Source: Rhodanobacteraceae bacterium (GTDB lineage: Bacteria > Pseudomonadota > Gammaproteobacteria > Xanthomonadales > Rhodanobacteraceae). From it: DNA of 64,000 nt. A model generated the notes under the pieces. The model ran no database searches. It was given only the letters and a program-made list of their open reading frames with translations, and was not told the DNA's origin. The stretch lies in the NCBI GenBank assembly GCA_030123585.1, contig CP126120.1:248001-312000 (forward strand), written 5' to 3'. Each line of letters opens with the position of its first letter. The stretch's first letter is position 1. Shown in pieces: positions 53,913-62,247 of the stretch. The position numbers and the translations under genes are program-made.

Positions 53913-54511
53913 GGCTTGCTCGGGCTGGCAGCGGTGGGGGAGTCGGACGTGCGCGTCGACGTGGTGACGGTGCCGTTGTCGTTGATTGTGACCGTGTGGG
54001 TGATCCTGCATTGCATCCGGTCGGCTGCCGCGTAGGGCTTGAACGCGGGAATCTGCGCGGCGATGGCATCCTGGGTAGTGCCGAGTGACTTGACGCTGGC
54101 ACACAATTGATTGGCGGCCGCCTCGATGTGCTGGGAATCGGCGTTCATCCGCTTGTCGGTGGTGGAGGAGTCACCGTGGAAGATGGAAGCGATGGCGTCG
54201 CCGACGCCGCGCGCAGCCATCTGTACGCCTTGTTTGCCCATCGCCATGCCCGAGTTCATCACGCCGGTCGCCTGCCGGTAGTACTGCTGCAGCAACTGGC
54301 GTTGCGCCGGCGTCACGGCAATGGATTTGCCATCGATTCGGAGGTCGCCGTCGCGGCTGACGTGGGCGTTCGGCCGGCCGATCGCATGGACCACCATGCC
54401 GTTTGAGTCGAAGGTGATGCGGTTGGCGAGGCCTTCGTTGACGCCAGGTGAGCAGGCTGCCAGCGCGGCGGCGAGCAAAACGGAACCTGCGAGGGCCAGG
54501 ATCGTTTTCAT
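53909..54511 (-). CDS. DUF2884-like lipoprotein, second paralogue
   Basis: A 200-residue exported protein with a lipobox LAAC at Cys20, followed by the DUF2884-like pattern HVSRDGDLRIDGKSIAVTPAQRQLLQQYYRQATGVM (about 49-84). It is shorter than its neighbour at 53088 and ends in a Thr/Ser-rich tail. The two share the AVTPAQRQLLQQYYRQA motif. The ATG at 54511 has AGGAGGAGACCC upstream, a strong ribosome site. It is 25 bases behind the ABC permease gene and its stop overlaps the next start, so the order is ABC permease, lipoprotein, lipoprotein. Association with an ABC transporter suggests an envelope-stress or export role, but none is known. Confidence 0.78.
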   Translation of the reverse strand: MKTILALAGSVLLAAALAACSPGVNEGLANRITFDSNGMVVHAIGRPNAHVSRDGDLRIDGKSIAVTPAQRQLLQQYYRQATGVMNSGMAMGKQGVQMAARGVGDAIASIFHGDSSTTDKRMNADSQHIEAAANQLCASVKSLGTTQDAIAAQIPAFKPYAAADRMQCRITHTVTINDNGTVTTSTRTSDSPTAASPSKP

Positions 54512-54536
54512 GACGGGTCTCCTCCTTGGATGGGTC

Positions 54537-55535
54537 TCAAGCTTCATCGCGCCAGCGGCGGAACCAGATCGCGGCGGCGATCAGCGCGATGCCGACGATC
54601 GCGCCGATCCACATTTCCGGAAGTGCGAATGCGTGTGCCATCGACGAGTAACTGATGGCTGCCAGTTGGTCGCCGCCCACGAAGTTCACGCCATTCGTGG
54701 TGAGGTACGAGGCGTTGGGCGCGATCCAGCCCGCGGGAATCACGCTGAGCAGCGCGCGCCCGACCAGATCGCCCCAGAAGAACCGGCTGTCGATGTTGGG
54801 CAGGCCGAGCAGGCCGATCCAAAAGTTCAGCACGCCGGCGATGATCGGGATCACCACCGCCCACAGGAACGGCTTGCTGCGCACCGCGGCCGACCACAGC
54901 AGCAGCCAGCCGACCGTGGGCAGTGCCCACACCGCGTTCACCGGCACCATCACCAGCAGGTGCAGCCAGACCGAGAACGGCTGCACGTGCGCCCACAGCA
55001 GCCCGAACGGGTTGACGCCGTGCGCGAGGAACCACAGGCTGATGACGATCTGCGCGCCGATGTAGCCGGCCAGTGTCACCGCCACGGCGATCAGCGGCGC
55101 GATGATGATCGCCGCGATCACCTTGGAAATGACCGTCGCGGTATCGGAAACTGGCAGCGACTTCCAGAACAGGATGCTGCGGTCGCGGCGGTCGTCGTAC
55201 AGCGCGCCGAGCAGGTAGAAGAACACCACGAAAGTCAGCACGATCGAGGAAATGAAGCCGAACAGCAGCAACGTCATGTCCAGCGCCTTGACCAGCTGGT
55301 CGGTGTCGTGGGTCGTCGCCATGCGCAGCATTTCGCTGAGGTTCGCGGCGCCCATGTGCACCGACGAATCCACGCCCATGCGCACCCGCAACACTTCCCC
55401 GGCGATGATGCCGAGGATCGTGATGCCCAGGATCACGCCGGCCGCGACGATCTGCGCCCACAGGAAGCCGCGGCGTTCTTCCCAGTATTCGCGCCTCAGC
55501 AGCCAGGCGAAGGGCGATTTGATGATCGCATTCAT
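54537..55535 (-). CDS. ABC transporter permease (ABC-2 type)
   Basis: A 332-residue polytopic protein with about six spans: 23-45, 86-107, about 135-165, 178-202, 212-236 and 300-323. The DRRDRSILFWKSLPVSDTATVISKV stretch between spans is typical of ABC-2 permeases of the YtrC/CcmB-like group. The ATG at 55535 overlaps the stop of the ATP-binding subunit gene (ATGA), so the two subunits are made together. The substrate is unknown. It is the membrane partner of the ATPase at 55532 in a GntR-controlled operon. Confidence 0.88.
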   Translation of the reverse strand: MNAIIKSPFAWLLRREYWEERRGFLWAQIVAAGVILGITILGIIAGEVLRVRMGVDSSVHMGAANLSEMLRMATTHDTDQLVKALDMTLLLFGFISSIVLTFVVFFYLLGALYDDRRDRSILFWKSLPVSDTATVISKVIAAIIIAPLIAVAVTLAGYIGAQIVISLWFLAHGVNPFGLLWAHVQPFSVWLHLLVMVPVNAVWALPTVGWLLLWSAAVRSKPFLWAVVIPIIAGVLNFWIGLLGLPNIDSRFFWGDLVGRALLSVIPAGWIAPNASYLTTNGVNFVGGDQLAAISYSSMAHAFALPEMWIGAIVGIALIAAAIWFRRWRDEA

Positions 55536-56449
55536 GCGTAGGTCCCTTTCATGATGGCCACGAACAGGTCCGAAACCGACGGCCGCTTCACTTCGCCAAG
55601 CTGCGCCAGCCGTTCCGGGTCGGCGCTGTCGTACAGGAAGATGCTCTTGCCGAACACCGCCGCGCGCTCGTCGATGGGCTTCAGCGCGCGGGCCGCCGCG
55701 GTCTGATCGGGGTTGACCAGCACCTCGGCGAAGCGTGCGCCCATTTCCTCCATGGTCGTCGCCAGGGCGATCTTGCCGTCGCGGATGAACAGCAGGTCGG
55801 TCAGGATGTGCTCGACTTCCTCCACCTGGTGCGTGGTGATGAGGATGGTCTTGTTCTCGTCGAAGTAGTCTTCCAGCAGGCTCTGGTAGAACTGCTTGCG
55901 GTACAGGATATCGAGTCCGAGCGTCGGTTCGTCCAGCACCAGCAGGCGCGCGTCGATCGCCATCACGATCGCGAGGTGCAACTGCACGATCATGCCCTTG
56001 GACATTTCCCGCACGCGCTGATTGGGCGACAGCTTGGTACGGGCCAGGAAGCGCTCGCATTTGGCGCGGTCGAAGCGTGGATGCACGCCGGCCACGAAGT
56101 CGATGGCTTCCTGCACGCGGATCCAGCGCGGCAGGGTGGCGACGTCGGCGATGAAGCAGACTTCGCGCATCAGTTCCGGCCGTTGCTTGCGCGGATCCAT
56201 GCCCAGCACCTTGAGGTCGCCCTCGAAATCGGTGAGGCCCAGGATGGCTTTCAGCGCGGTGGTCTTGCCGGCGCCGTTGGGGCCGATCAGGCCGACGATG
56301 CGGCCGGAACCCACCTCGAAATCGGCGCCGTCGAGCGCAACCGCGTTCTTGTAGCGCTTGGTCAGCGCACGTGCGCGGATGACGGTTTCCGATCCGGCTG
56401 CCGGCGGGGTGGCGTGCCGTTCCGCGAAGGCTTCAGCTGCGACGTTCAT
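55532..56449 (-). CDS. ABC transporter ATP-binding protein (YtrB-like)
   Basis: A 305-residue ABC ATPase. Walker A is GPNGAGKT (56-63), the Q loop is absent or unusual, the signature is MSKGM (149-153) in place of LSGGQ, and Walker B is LLVLDEP (169-175) with E174; the H loop is TTHQVEEVEH. A C-terminal domain of about 90 residues follows. The degenerate signature is typical of the GntR-linked YtrB-like group. The ATG at 56449 overlaps the gntR stop, and the gene overlaps the permease start. It may export or extract a cell-envelope stressor; the substrate is unknown. Confidence 0.88.
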   Translation of the reverse strand: MNVAAEAFAERHATPPAAGSETVIRARALTKRYKNAVALDGADFEVGSGRIVGLIGPNGAGKTTALKAILGLTDFEGDLKVLGMDPRKQRPELMREVCFIADVATLPRWIRVQEAIDFVAGVHPRFDRAKCERFLARTKLSPNQRVREMSKGMIVQLHLAIVMAIDARLLVLDEPTLGLDILYRKQFYQSLLEDYFDENKTILITTHQVEEVEHILTDLLFIRDGKIALATTMEEMGARFAEVLVNPDQTAAARALKPIDERAAVFGKSIFLYDSADPERLAQLGEVKRPSVSDLFVAIMKGTYA

Positions 56450-56826
56450 CAGGATTCCCTCTTGTCGGAAGCTTGCGCTGGCGTGGCCAGCAATTTCTGG
56501 ATGTCCAGGCCCATGCGCTCGATCCGCGCGCGCAGGCGCGGCCATTCTTCGCGCAGGAAGTGTTCGCGTTCACTCCGGTACAGCGCCTCGCGGGCGCCGT
56601 CGGTGACGAACATGCCGAGGCCGCGGCGTTTCTCCACCAGTTGCTCGTCCACCAGTTCCTGGTAAGCCTTGGAAACGGTGAGCGGGTTGATCTGGTAATC
56701 CGCCGCGACCTGGCGCACCGAGGGCAGGGCGTCGCCCTCATTCAGTGCGCCGTCCAGGATCATCGCCACCACGCGTTCGCGCAGTTGGCGATAGATCGGG
56801 ACGTTGTCGTTCCAGGTCACACTCAT
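56449..56826 (-). CDS. GntR family regulator, YtrA subfamily
   Basis: A 125-residue repressor-type protein. It has the GntR winged helix-turn-helix (about 12-78), with PSVRQVAADYQINPLTVSKAYQELVDEQLVEKRRGLGMFV, and a short C-terminal helical dimerisation segment, the mark of the YtrA subfamily, which lacks a large ligand domain. It is followed with a one-base overlap by the ABC ATPase gene. The YtrA subfamily normally represses its own ABC operon and releases it under envelope stress, often peptide antibiotics. A plausible operator, GTGA-N6-TCAC at the -10 of the operon promoter, is at 57207-57220. Confidence 0.9.
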   Translation of the reverse strand: MSVTWNDNVPIYRQLRERVVAMILDGALNEGDALPSVRQVAADYQINPLTVSKAYQELVDEQLVEKRRGLGMFVTDGAREALYRSEREHFLREEWPRLRARIERMGLDIQKLLATPAQASDKRES

Positions 56827-56889
56827 GACGTGATCCTTGCCGGTGATCTAGCAATCCTCGCACGGACGCTGCGAGGGGCCGAGGATCTG

Positions 56890-57168
56890 TCAGGCGCCCG
56901 CTTCATCGGAAGCGAACGAGTAATACGGCATCCGCGCGTCGCCGGTGGCCGCCGACGCGCCACCCTTGCTGCCCTGGTCGCGCAATTCACGCAACTGTTC
57001 GGGGCTCGGGGAGACGTTGATGGTCGGCAGGGTCGTAATGACCTGGACCGACGCATGGCCGGCGCGCGTTGAATCGGCGGCGGCGTTGCTGTAGTTGGCA
57101 ATCCCGGTCATGCCGGCGGCGGTGATCAGCATGGCGGCGACGATCGCGATGGATTTGCGGGTGTTCAT
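56890..57168 (-). CDS. Small exported protein at the head of the GntR-ABC operon
   Basis: A 92-residue protein with a signal peptide (about 1-30, IAIVAAMLITAAGMTGIANYSNAA). A short mature part contains TTLPTINVSPSPEQLRELRDQ and a Gly/Ser/Ala-rich end. I recognise no family. The ATG at 57168 has AAGGAGGCCTGCC, a near-ideal ribosome site 7 bases upstream, so it should be strongly translated. It is the first gene after the promoter at 57211-57238, with gntR 63 bases further on. As the lead gene of an envelope-stress type operon it may be a periplasmic sensor or decoy. Confidence 0.72.
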   Translation of the reverse strand: MNTRKSIAIVAAMLITAAGMTGIANYSNAAADSTRAGHASVQVITTLPTINVSPSPEQLRELRDQGSKGGASAATGDARMPYYSFASDEAGA

Positions 57169-57547
57169 GGCAGGCCTCCTTAGTGACCTCGTTGACCAGT
57201 GTTGTAGTGAACTATATCACCATAAATCCGGTTGTCAACACCCCCTGCCATCAGTCATGGTCAGAGGACTGGCCGGGGGTGTCTCGGTAACAAGCGTCTT
57301 GCGGGACTTGGCACGGTTGAGGCGACGCAGCCGCCGGCGCCCATCGCGCATGCGTTGTTCGATCACGATTCGCGATTCCGTGCGGAATCCACTTCCCTCA
57401 ACGCATGAATGAACCCTTGCGCACGGATGAAGTCTTAGCCTCCACGCATTGCCATTCCACGGCGAAACCCGCAGAATGGGCAGCTTCATGATTCAACGCG
57501 TCATCGCGCGACAGCGCGCAAGCCACCATCACCAGAGGAAAGCACCG
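57169..57547. other. Gene-free interval between the GntR operon and FKBP
   Basis: This 379-base divergent control region holds the promoter and operator of the leftward operon (57207-57238). I see no gene in it: the open frames on both strands lack coding-like composition. The rightward FKBP promoter should lie in 57450-57540 but no clear element stands out. Confidence 0.6.
57207..57238 (-). promoter_or_regulatory. Sigma70 promoter with overlapping GntR-type operator
   Basis: On the minus strand TTGACA (57233-57238), a 16-base spacer and TATAGT (57211-57216) form a strong sigma70 promoter. Overlapping the -10 is the dyad GTGA-N6-TCAC (57207-57220). It lies 39 bases upstream of the first gene of the leftward operon. 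Confidence 0.75.
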
Positions 57548-58267
57548 ATGAAGCAGATCATGCGGCCGAGCCTGGCCGCCGTTGCCGTGATCGCCGCACT
57601 GGGCGTCGCCGGTATTTCGCAGGCCCAGACGAGCACTGCAGCCACCACGGTCGACAAGGCCAAGGCCAGCGAGATCGTCGGTTACAAGCTTGCGGAAGGT
57701 TACCCGGAGTGGGCGCGCAGCCTGATTGATCCACGGGCTGTCGGGCAAGCGGTCACGCGGGCGCTGGAAGGACAAAAGTTTCCATTGAGCGATGCCGAAG
57801 CAGAGAACGTCATGAAGCCGTTCAGTGCCCAGCTTCAAGCTCTCGGCAAGCAGCACTACGAGCAGGTCGCTGTGCAGAACAAGCAGGCGGGCGATGCCTA
57901 TCTCGCCAAGAACAAGTCGCAGCCGGGCGTGCGCGTGACGTCCGACGGCCTGCAGTACCAGGTGATCACCCAGGGCACGGGTCCGAAGCCGAAGGCCACC
58001 GACACCGTGCAGTTGAATTACACGGGCAGCTTCGTCAACGGCATGGAATTCGATTCCTCGGCCAAGCACGGCACGGGTCCGGCCAAGCTGGATCTCAACA
58101 ACGTGTTCCCGGGCTTCAAGGAAGCGGTGATGATGATGCCGGTGGGCAGCCACTACAAGTTCGTGATTCCGTCCGACCTCGCCTACGGCGCCGAGCCGAA
58201 GAACGGCTTCCCGCCCAACGAAACCCTGATCTTCGACGTGACGCTGGTGAAGATCGGCGCGGAGTAA
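57548..58267 (+). CDS. FKBP-type peptidyl-prolyl cis-trans isomerase, exported
   Basis: A 239-residue exported isomerase assisting protein folding in the periplasm. It has a signal peptide (1-27, cleaved after SQA), an FkpA-like N-terminal domain (about 30-125, including PFSAQLQALGKQHYEQV) for dimerisation, and the FKBP domain (about 130-239) with DTVQLNYTGSFVNGMEFDSS, FPGFKEAVMMMPVGSHYKF and LIFDVTLVKI. Most conserved active-site positions (Y, F, D, V, I) can be found. The ATG at 57548 follows AGAGGAAAGC. A clean terminator ends the transcript, so it is monocistronic. Confidence 0.93.
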   Translation: MKQIMRPSLAAVAVIAALGVAGISQAQTSTAATTVDKAKASEIVGYKLAEGYPEWARSLIDPRAVGQAVTRALEGQKFPLSDAEAENVMKPFSAQLQALGKQHYEQVAVQNKQAGDAYLAKNKSQPGVRVTSDGLQYQVITQGTGPKPKATDTVQLNYTGSFVNGMEFDSSAKHGTGPAKLDLNNVFPGFKEAVMMMPVGSHYKFVIPSDLAYGAEPKNGFPPNETLIFDVTLVKIGAE

Positions 58268-58289
58268 GAGCGGTTTCATTCTGCGGAAC

Positions 58290-58321
58290 AAAAAAACGCG
58301 GCCGGGAGGCCGCGTTTTTTG
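58290..58321. terminator. Bidirectional intrinsic terminator after FKBP
   Basis: A 13-bp stem (AAAAAACGCGGCC 58291-58303 with GGCCGCGTTTTTT 58308-58320) has A and T runs on both sides, so it works for FKBP and could stop transcripts from the right. Confidence 0.9.
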
Positions 58322-58348
58322 TGGTGTCATTTGTCGAAAAACGTAAAG

Positions 58349-58414
58349 GGTAAAGAGTAAATGGTAAAGACAAGTGGCGAGAGTTGCTTCTTCCCTTCAC
58401 CCTTCACTCTTTAC
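58349..58414. repeat. Imperfect inverted repeat near the phhB end
   Basis: GGTAAAGAGTAAATGGTAAA (58349-58368) faces the complement of GTAAAGAGTGAAGGGTGAAG (58395-58414), a purine/pyrimidine-rich palindrome of about 66 bases between the terminator and phhB. Confidence 0.65.
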
Positions 58415-58423
58415 CTACCCGCC

Positions 58424-58765
58424 TCACCCGTGCGCAATCGCCTCGACGCGCGCGGCGCAGATGAAATCGTTCATCGACAAACCGCCGACGTCGTGCGTGG
58501 ACCAGTGCACCACGCAGCGGTTGTAGCCGACCTCGAGATCGGGATGGTGGTCCTGGCGGTTCGCCATCCAGCCGATCGCGTTGACGAAACCGAGGGTCTC
58601 GTGGAAGTCCCGGAAGCGGAACGTCTTCACGATGGACTTGCCGTCGCTGGCGGCTTTCCAGCCCGGCAGCAATGTCAGGAATTCGTGCACGCGCGGGGCG
58701 TCCAGCGCGTGTTCCGCTCCCTTGCGGGGCTGGCAGGCGAGCGCAGCGAGTTCGTCGCGTGTCAT
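58424..58765 (-). CDS. phhB: Pterin-4a-carbinolamine dehydratase
   Basis: A 113-residue enzyme recycling the pterin cofactor of phenylalanine hydroxylase and, in some species, moderating DNA-binding factors. The family box is complete: HHPD preceded by WMANRQ and followed by LEVGYNRCVVHWSTHDVGGLSMND, giving the two catalytic histidines plus the Trp/Thr-His-D groups. Length is slightly above the usual 100. The ATG at 58765 is where homology starts. phhA is not in the window. It lies 11 bases after the cytochrome gene on the same strand and may be cotranscribed. Confidence 0.93.
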   Translation of the reverse strand: MTRDELAALACQPRKGAEHALDAPRVHEFLTLLPGWKAASDGKSIVKTFRFRDFHETLGFVNAIGWMANRQDHHPDLEVGYNRCVVHWSTHDVGGLSMNDFICAARVEAIAHG

Positions 58766-58776
58766 GCGTCTTGCAG

Positions 58777-59136
58777 TCAATCCCCGCCCTGGATCTTGCC
58801 GTGCAGGTCGGAAAGCTTGCTCGGCAGGCTGGAGAAGAAGGCGGTCAGATCCTTGATGTCCTGATCGGACAGCGGCGCGGCCATGCCGTTCATGATGGCG
58901 TTGGTGCGCTGGCCGTCCTTGTACTGGTGCAGCGCGTGTTCCAGATAGTCCTGGTACTGGCCCGCGAGCGCGGGATAGTTGGGCGCGATGCCGTTGCCGT
59001 CGGTGCCGTGGCAGGCTTCGCACGGCGCGGCTTTCTGCTTGCCGGCGGCGACGCTGCCATCGGCCGCCGAGGCGGTGCCGCAGCCGAACGCAAGCGCCGC
59101 AGCGGCGAGGGAAACGAGGATGGTGCGGGACTGCAT
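58777..59136 (-). CDS. c-type cytochrome, single heme
   Basis: A 119-residue exported class I cytochrome c. It has a signal peptide (about 1-25, cut after ASA), one heme motif CEACH (about 39-43) and a distal Met in NGMAAPL (about 83-90). Length and the GTDGNGIAPNYPALAGQY segment resemble cytochrome c4/c5-like or electron-donor cytochromes of cbb3 oxidases. It lies 16 bases behind the next cytochrome gene, so the two are a pair. Its partners (oxidase or dehydrogenase) are not nearby. The electron-carrier role is inferred from the heme motif alone. Confidence 0.92.
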   Translation of the reverse strand: MQSRTILVSLAAAALAFGCGTASAADGSVAAGKQKAAPCEACHGTDGNGIAPNYPALAGQYQDYLEHALHQYKDGQRTNAIMNGMAAPLSDQDIKDLTAFFSSLPSKLSDLHGKIQGGD

Positions 59137-59152
59137 GGACGGTTCCCCCTGA

Positions 59153-59485
59153 TTACTTCTGCTTGGGCGCGAGGCTGGAAAGATACGCCGCGATGTTCTC
59201 GATCTGCTGTTCGGTCAGGCTGTTGGCCTGCGCGTGCATGGTCGGATACTTGCGGGCGCCGCTCTTGTATTCGTTGAGCGCGTCGATGATGTATTGCTCG
59301 TTCTGGCCGGCGAGTTTCGGAACGTGGTATTCGGGATACACCGACATGTAGCCGGGGATGCCGTGGCAGCCGTGGCAGGAATACACCTCCAGCTTGCCCT
59401 GGGCCGGATCGCCCTTGGCGAACGCGGTGGTCACGAAGCACGTGAAACCTGCCAGCAAGACGACGCTCAGGAAGGATCGGATCAT
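59153..59485 (-). CDS. c-type cytochrome, single heme (second)
   Basis: A 110-residue exported class I cytochrome c with signal peptide (about 1-23), heme motif CHGCH (about 37-41) and a likely Met ligand in YPTMHAQAN (about 80-88). It shares the QYIIDALNEYKSGARKYPTMHA type of segment with its neighbour at 58777, where the equivalent is DYLEHALHQYKDGQRTNAIM, so they are diverged paralogues. It heads the small cytochrome pair and phhB follows. The ATG at 59485 fits the signal peptide; the longer frame starting at 59563 adds 26 unlikely residues. Confidence 0.92.
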   Translation of the reverse strand: MIRSFLSVVLLAGFTCFVTTAFAKGDPAQGKLEVYSCHGCHGIPGYMSVYPEYHVPKLAGQNEQYIIDALNEYKSGARKYPTMHAQANSLTEQQIENIAAYLSSLAPKQK

Positions 59486-59585
59486 GTTCTGGATTCCCTG
59501 CGGGCGGCCCGGGCCGCGGTTGCAAAGTCGAAAGTATAGCCTGTGACCCCCGCGGACAGGCAAGCAGGCCGCGGGATAATCCAGC

Positions 59586-59936
59586 TCAGGCGGGGTGTGA
59601 AGCGGCGTGCGCCTGCTGCATCGCGTCGATCGCCAACGCCGAGTGTGCGTAGGCGCCGCCCGCGCGCATCTCGGCCGCCACCCAGATCGCTTCCATGATT
59701 TGCTGGTCGGTGGCGCCGGCCTTCATCGCGGCCCGGGTGTGGCCCTTGATGCAGTAGGGGCACTGCGTGGTGTGCGCGACCGCGACCGCGATCAGTTGTT
59801 TGGTGATCGCGGGCAGCGCGCCGTCGGCGAACACGGCCTTGCTGAAGTTCTGGAAGGCTTCCAGCGGCGCCGGAGCGAGTTCGCGGCGCTTGCGTGCGAT
59901 GTCGGGGGTGGATTCGGGATACATCGGATGGTCCAT
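59586..59936 (-). CDS. Carboxymuconolactone decarboxylase family (AhpD-like) protein
   Basis: A 116-residue all-helical protein with the AhpD-like redox motif CPYCIKGH (about 59-66), preceded by AVAVAHTTQ and followed by ATDQQIMEAIWVAAEMRAGGAY. The CxxC and nearby His, plus E in the second helix, are those of peroxidase-active AhpD rather than true 4-carboxymuconolactone decarboxylase. The start at 59936 is chosen because GAGGAAA lies 5 bases upstream; an ATG at 59957 is also open. It may remove organic peroxides with a thiol donor. It lies divergent from nfeD and is monocistronic as far as seen. Confidence 0.88.
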   Translation of the reverse strand: MDHPMYPESTPDIARKRRELAPAPLEAFQNFSKAVFADGALPAITKQLIAVAVAHTTQCPYCIKGHTRAAMKAGATDQQIMEAIWVAAEMRAGGAYAHSALAIDAMQQAHAASHPA

Positions 59937-60039
59937 GTCGATTTCCTCGCAATGCAATGATGCAACCCCGTCACTTTACGCCAATCCGCGCCGCGTGCGT
60001 TGCTGCGGGTCAGTGCGCACCGGCTTGATCGGGACGACA

Positions 60040-60068
60040 TTGACCGTTTGCGAACCCGCGCGGGTAGT
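60040..60068 (+). promoter_or_regulatory. Candidate sigma70 promoter of nfeD-slipin
   Basis: TTGACC (60040-60045), a 17-base spacer and GGTAGT (60063-60068) are positioned just before the nfeD ATG, which would give a very short leader. The -10 is weak. Confidence 0.35.
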
Positions 60069-60082
60069 GTTCTGATGGCGGC

Positions 60083-61447
60083 ATGAAGACATGGCGCTCC
60101 ATTTGTTGGGGCTTCCTGCTGCTGGCGGCGGCCACGGTGGGCGTGGCCGCGCCGGAGTCGCCGATGGCGCATCCGGAAGTCGTGGTGCTGCGCGTGGATG
60201 GCGCGATCAGCCCGGCCAGCGCGGACTACGTGGTGCGCGGCATCGAGCGCGCCGATTCCATGCACGCCGACGCGGTGGTGCTGGAACTGGATACGCCCGG
60301 CGGACTGTCCAGTTCGATGCGCGACATCATCAAGGCGATCCTGGCTTCGCCGGTTCCGGTGATCGGCTACGTCGCGCCGTCGGGCGCGCGCGCGGCCAGC
60401 GCCGGCACTTACATCATGTACGCGTGCCACGTCGCCGCGATGGCGCCCGCGACCAACATCGGCGCGGCAACACCGGTCTCGCTGACCGGCGGCGGCAGCA
60501 TTCCGCTGCCTTCATCCAGCAGCGGCAAGCCCGCGGCAATGGAATCGACCGAGCTGCGCAAGGTCACCAATGATGCGGTGGCGTACATCCGTTCGCTGGC
60601 CGAGCGCCGCGGCCGCAACGCCGACTGGGCCGAGCAGGCGGTGCGCGAGGCGGCCAGCGTTTCCGACACGCAGGCGCTGAAGCTGCACGTGGTCGACCTG
60701 GTCGCGCCGGATCTCACGCAGCTGCTGGCCGATGTCGATGGCCGCAAGGTGGAGACCGCGGCCGGCGAGCGCGTGTTGCACACGCGCGGCGCGGCGCTCA
60801 CGAGCATCGACCCCGGTTGGCGCAGCAACTTCCTCGGCGTGCTCGCCAATCCCTCGGTCGCCTACATCCTGTTGTTGATCGGCCTCGGCGGTCTGGTGAT
60901 GGAAGGCATGCACCCCGGCGGCGTGCTGCCGGGCGTGGTCGGCGCGATCTGCCTGTTGCTGGCGCTGTACGCGTTCCAGTTGCTGCCGGTGAACTTCGCG
61001 GGACTGGGGTTGATCCTGCTGGGCGTGGTCCTGATCGTGTCGGAAGCCTTCGTGCCCGCCTACGGCGTGCTCGGCACCGGAGGAGTCATTTCGTTCGTGA
61101 TCGGTTCGGTGATCCTGATGCACACCGGCGTGCCGGGCTACGGCATCGCGCTGCCGGTGGTGGTCGGTGTGGCCATCGCCGCTGCAGGCATCCTCGCCGG
61201 CATCGTGTGGATGGCGATGCGCTCGCGCAGCCGACCGGTGGTCAGCGGACGCGAGGAGATGGTGGGCGCCAGGGCCGAGGTGGTCGCGGATTTCGAGGGC
61301 CTCGGCGCGGTGCACGTGCACGGCGAGCGCTGGCAGGCCCGCTCGGACGTTGCGCTGAAACGCGGCCAGAACGTCATCGTCACCGGCCTGCACGGGCTGG
61401 TGCTGGAGGTGCGACCCGCACCGCCGTCGAAGGAGGAATCGCAATGA
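60083..61447 (+). CDS. nfeD: NfeD-family membrane serine protease
   Basis: A 454-residue long-form NfeD. After a signal peptide (about 1-22) comes a ClpP-like serine protease domain (about 30-250), with Ser107 in ARAASAGTY and Lys160 in ELRKVTNDA acting as the Ser-Lys dyad as in the archaeal 1510-N protease. Four to five membrane spans follow (about 255-385), then a soluble C-terminal NfeD OB-fold domain (about 390-450). It cleaves or processes the C-terminal hydrophobic part of its slipin partner in archaea. The stop overlaps the slipin start (ATGA), so both are made together. Confidence 0.93.
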   Translation: MKTWRSICWGFLLLAAATVGVAAPESPMAHPEVVVLRVDGAISPASADYVVRGIERADSMHADAVVLELDTPGGLSSSMRDIIKAILASPVPVIGYVAPSGARAASAGTYIMYACHVAAMAPATNIGAATPVSLTGGGSIPLPSSSSGKPAAMESTELRKVTNDAVAYIRSLAERRGRNADWAEQAVREAASVSDTQALKLHVVDLVAPDLTQLLADVDGRKVETAAGERVLHTRGAALTSIDPGWRSNFLGVLANPSVAYILLLIGLGGLVMEGMHPGGVLPGVVGAICLLLALYAFQLLPVNFAGLGLILLGVVLIVSEAFVPAYGVLGTGGVISFVIGSVILMHTGVPGYGIALPVVVGVAIAAAGILAGIVWMAMRSRSRPVVSGREEMVGARAEVVADFEGLGAVHVHGERWQARSDVALKRGQNVIVTGLHGLVLEVRPAPPSKEESQ

Positions 61448-62229
61448 TCTTTCCCGCCGTTGTCGTGATCGTGGTGGTGGTGCTGGTGATCCTGTTGTCG
61501 TCGCTGAAGGTGCTGCGCGAATACCAGCGCGGGGTCATCTTCCTGTTCGGACGCTTCCAGGCCGTGAAGGGGCCGGGCATCATCGTGCTGATCCCGATCA
61601 TGCAGCAGATGGTGCGCATCGATTTGCGGACCATCGTGATGGACGTGCCGCCGCAGGACGTGATCTCGCGCGACAACGTGCCGGTCAAGGTCAATGCGGT
61701 GATCCTGTTCCGGGTGATCGACCCCGAGAAGGCGGTGATCCAGGTCGAGGATGCGCGCGAGGCCACCAGCCAGCTCGCGCAGACCACGCTGCGTTCGGTG
61801 CTGGGCCAGCACGAACTGGACGAAATGCTGAGCGAACGCGACAAGCTCAACCACGACATCCAGATCATCCTCGACCAGCACACCGACGCGTGGGGCATCA
61901 AGGTGTCGAACGTCGAAATCAAGCAGGTCGACCTGGACGAGGGCATGATCCGCGCGATCGCGCGCCAGGCCGAGGCCGAGCGCCAGCGCCGCGCCAAGGT
62001 CATCAATGCCGAGGGCGAGCAGCAGGCTTCGGAAAAACTCATGCAGGCCGCGCAGACGCTGATGCAGCAGCCGCAGTCGATCCAGTTGCGCTACCTGCAG
62101 ACGCTGGTGGAAGTCGCGGGGATCGCCGGCAACAAGACCAACACCATCGCGTTCCCGCTGCCGCTGGATTTGCTGGAGCCGCTGCTCGGCAACAAGCTGC
62201 GCAAGCCCGATGCGCCGCCGCCGGCATAA
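61444..62229 (+). CDS. Slipin (SPFH/band 7 family protein)
   Basis: A 261-residue stomatin-like protein. An N-terminal membrane segment (about 2-20) is followed by the SPFH domain (about 25-190) with [18 protein letters not shown] and [30 protein letters not shown] coiled-coil region (about 180-210, [20 protein letters not shown]) and a hydrophobic C-terminus ([12 protein letters not shown]) complete it. It forms membrane microdomains and is the known partner and substrate of NfeD. The ATG overlaps the nfeD stop. The pair is widespread and linked to membrane fluidity or stress tolerance. Confidence 0.94.
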   Translation: MIFPAVVVIVVVVLVILLSSLKVLREYQRGVIFLFGRFQAVKGPGIIVLIPIMQQMVRIDLRTIVMDVPPQDVISRDNVPVKVNAVILFRVIDPEKAVIQVEDAREATSQLAQTTLRSVLGQHELDEMLSERDKLNHDIQIILDQHTDAWGIKVSNVEIKQVDLDEGMIRAIARQAEAERQRRAKVINAEGEQQASEKLMQAAQTLMQQPQSIQLRYLQTLVEVAGIAGNKTNTIAFPLPLDLLEPLLGNKLRKPDAPPPA

Positions 62230-62247
62230 CCGGCGCGCGGCGCTCGC

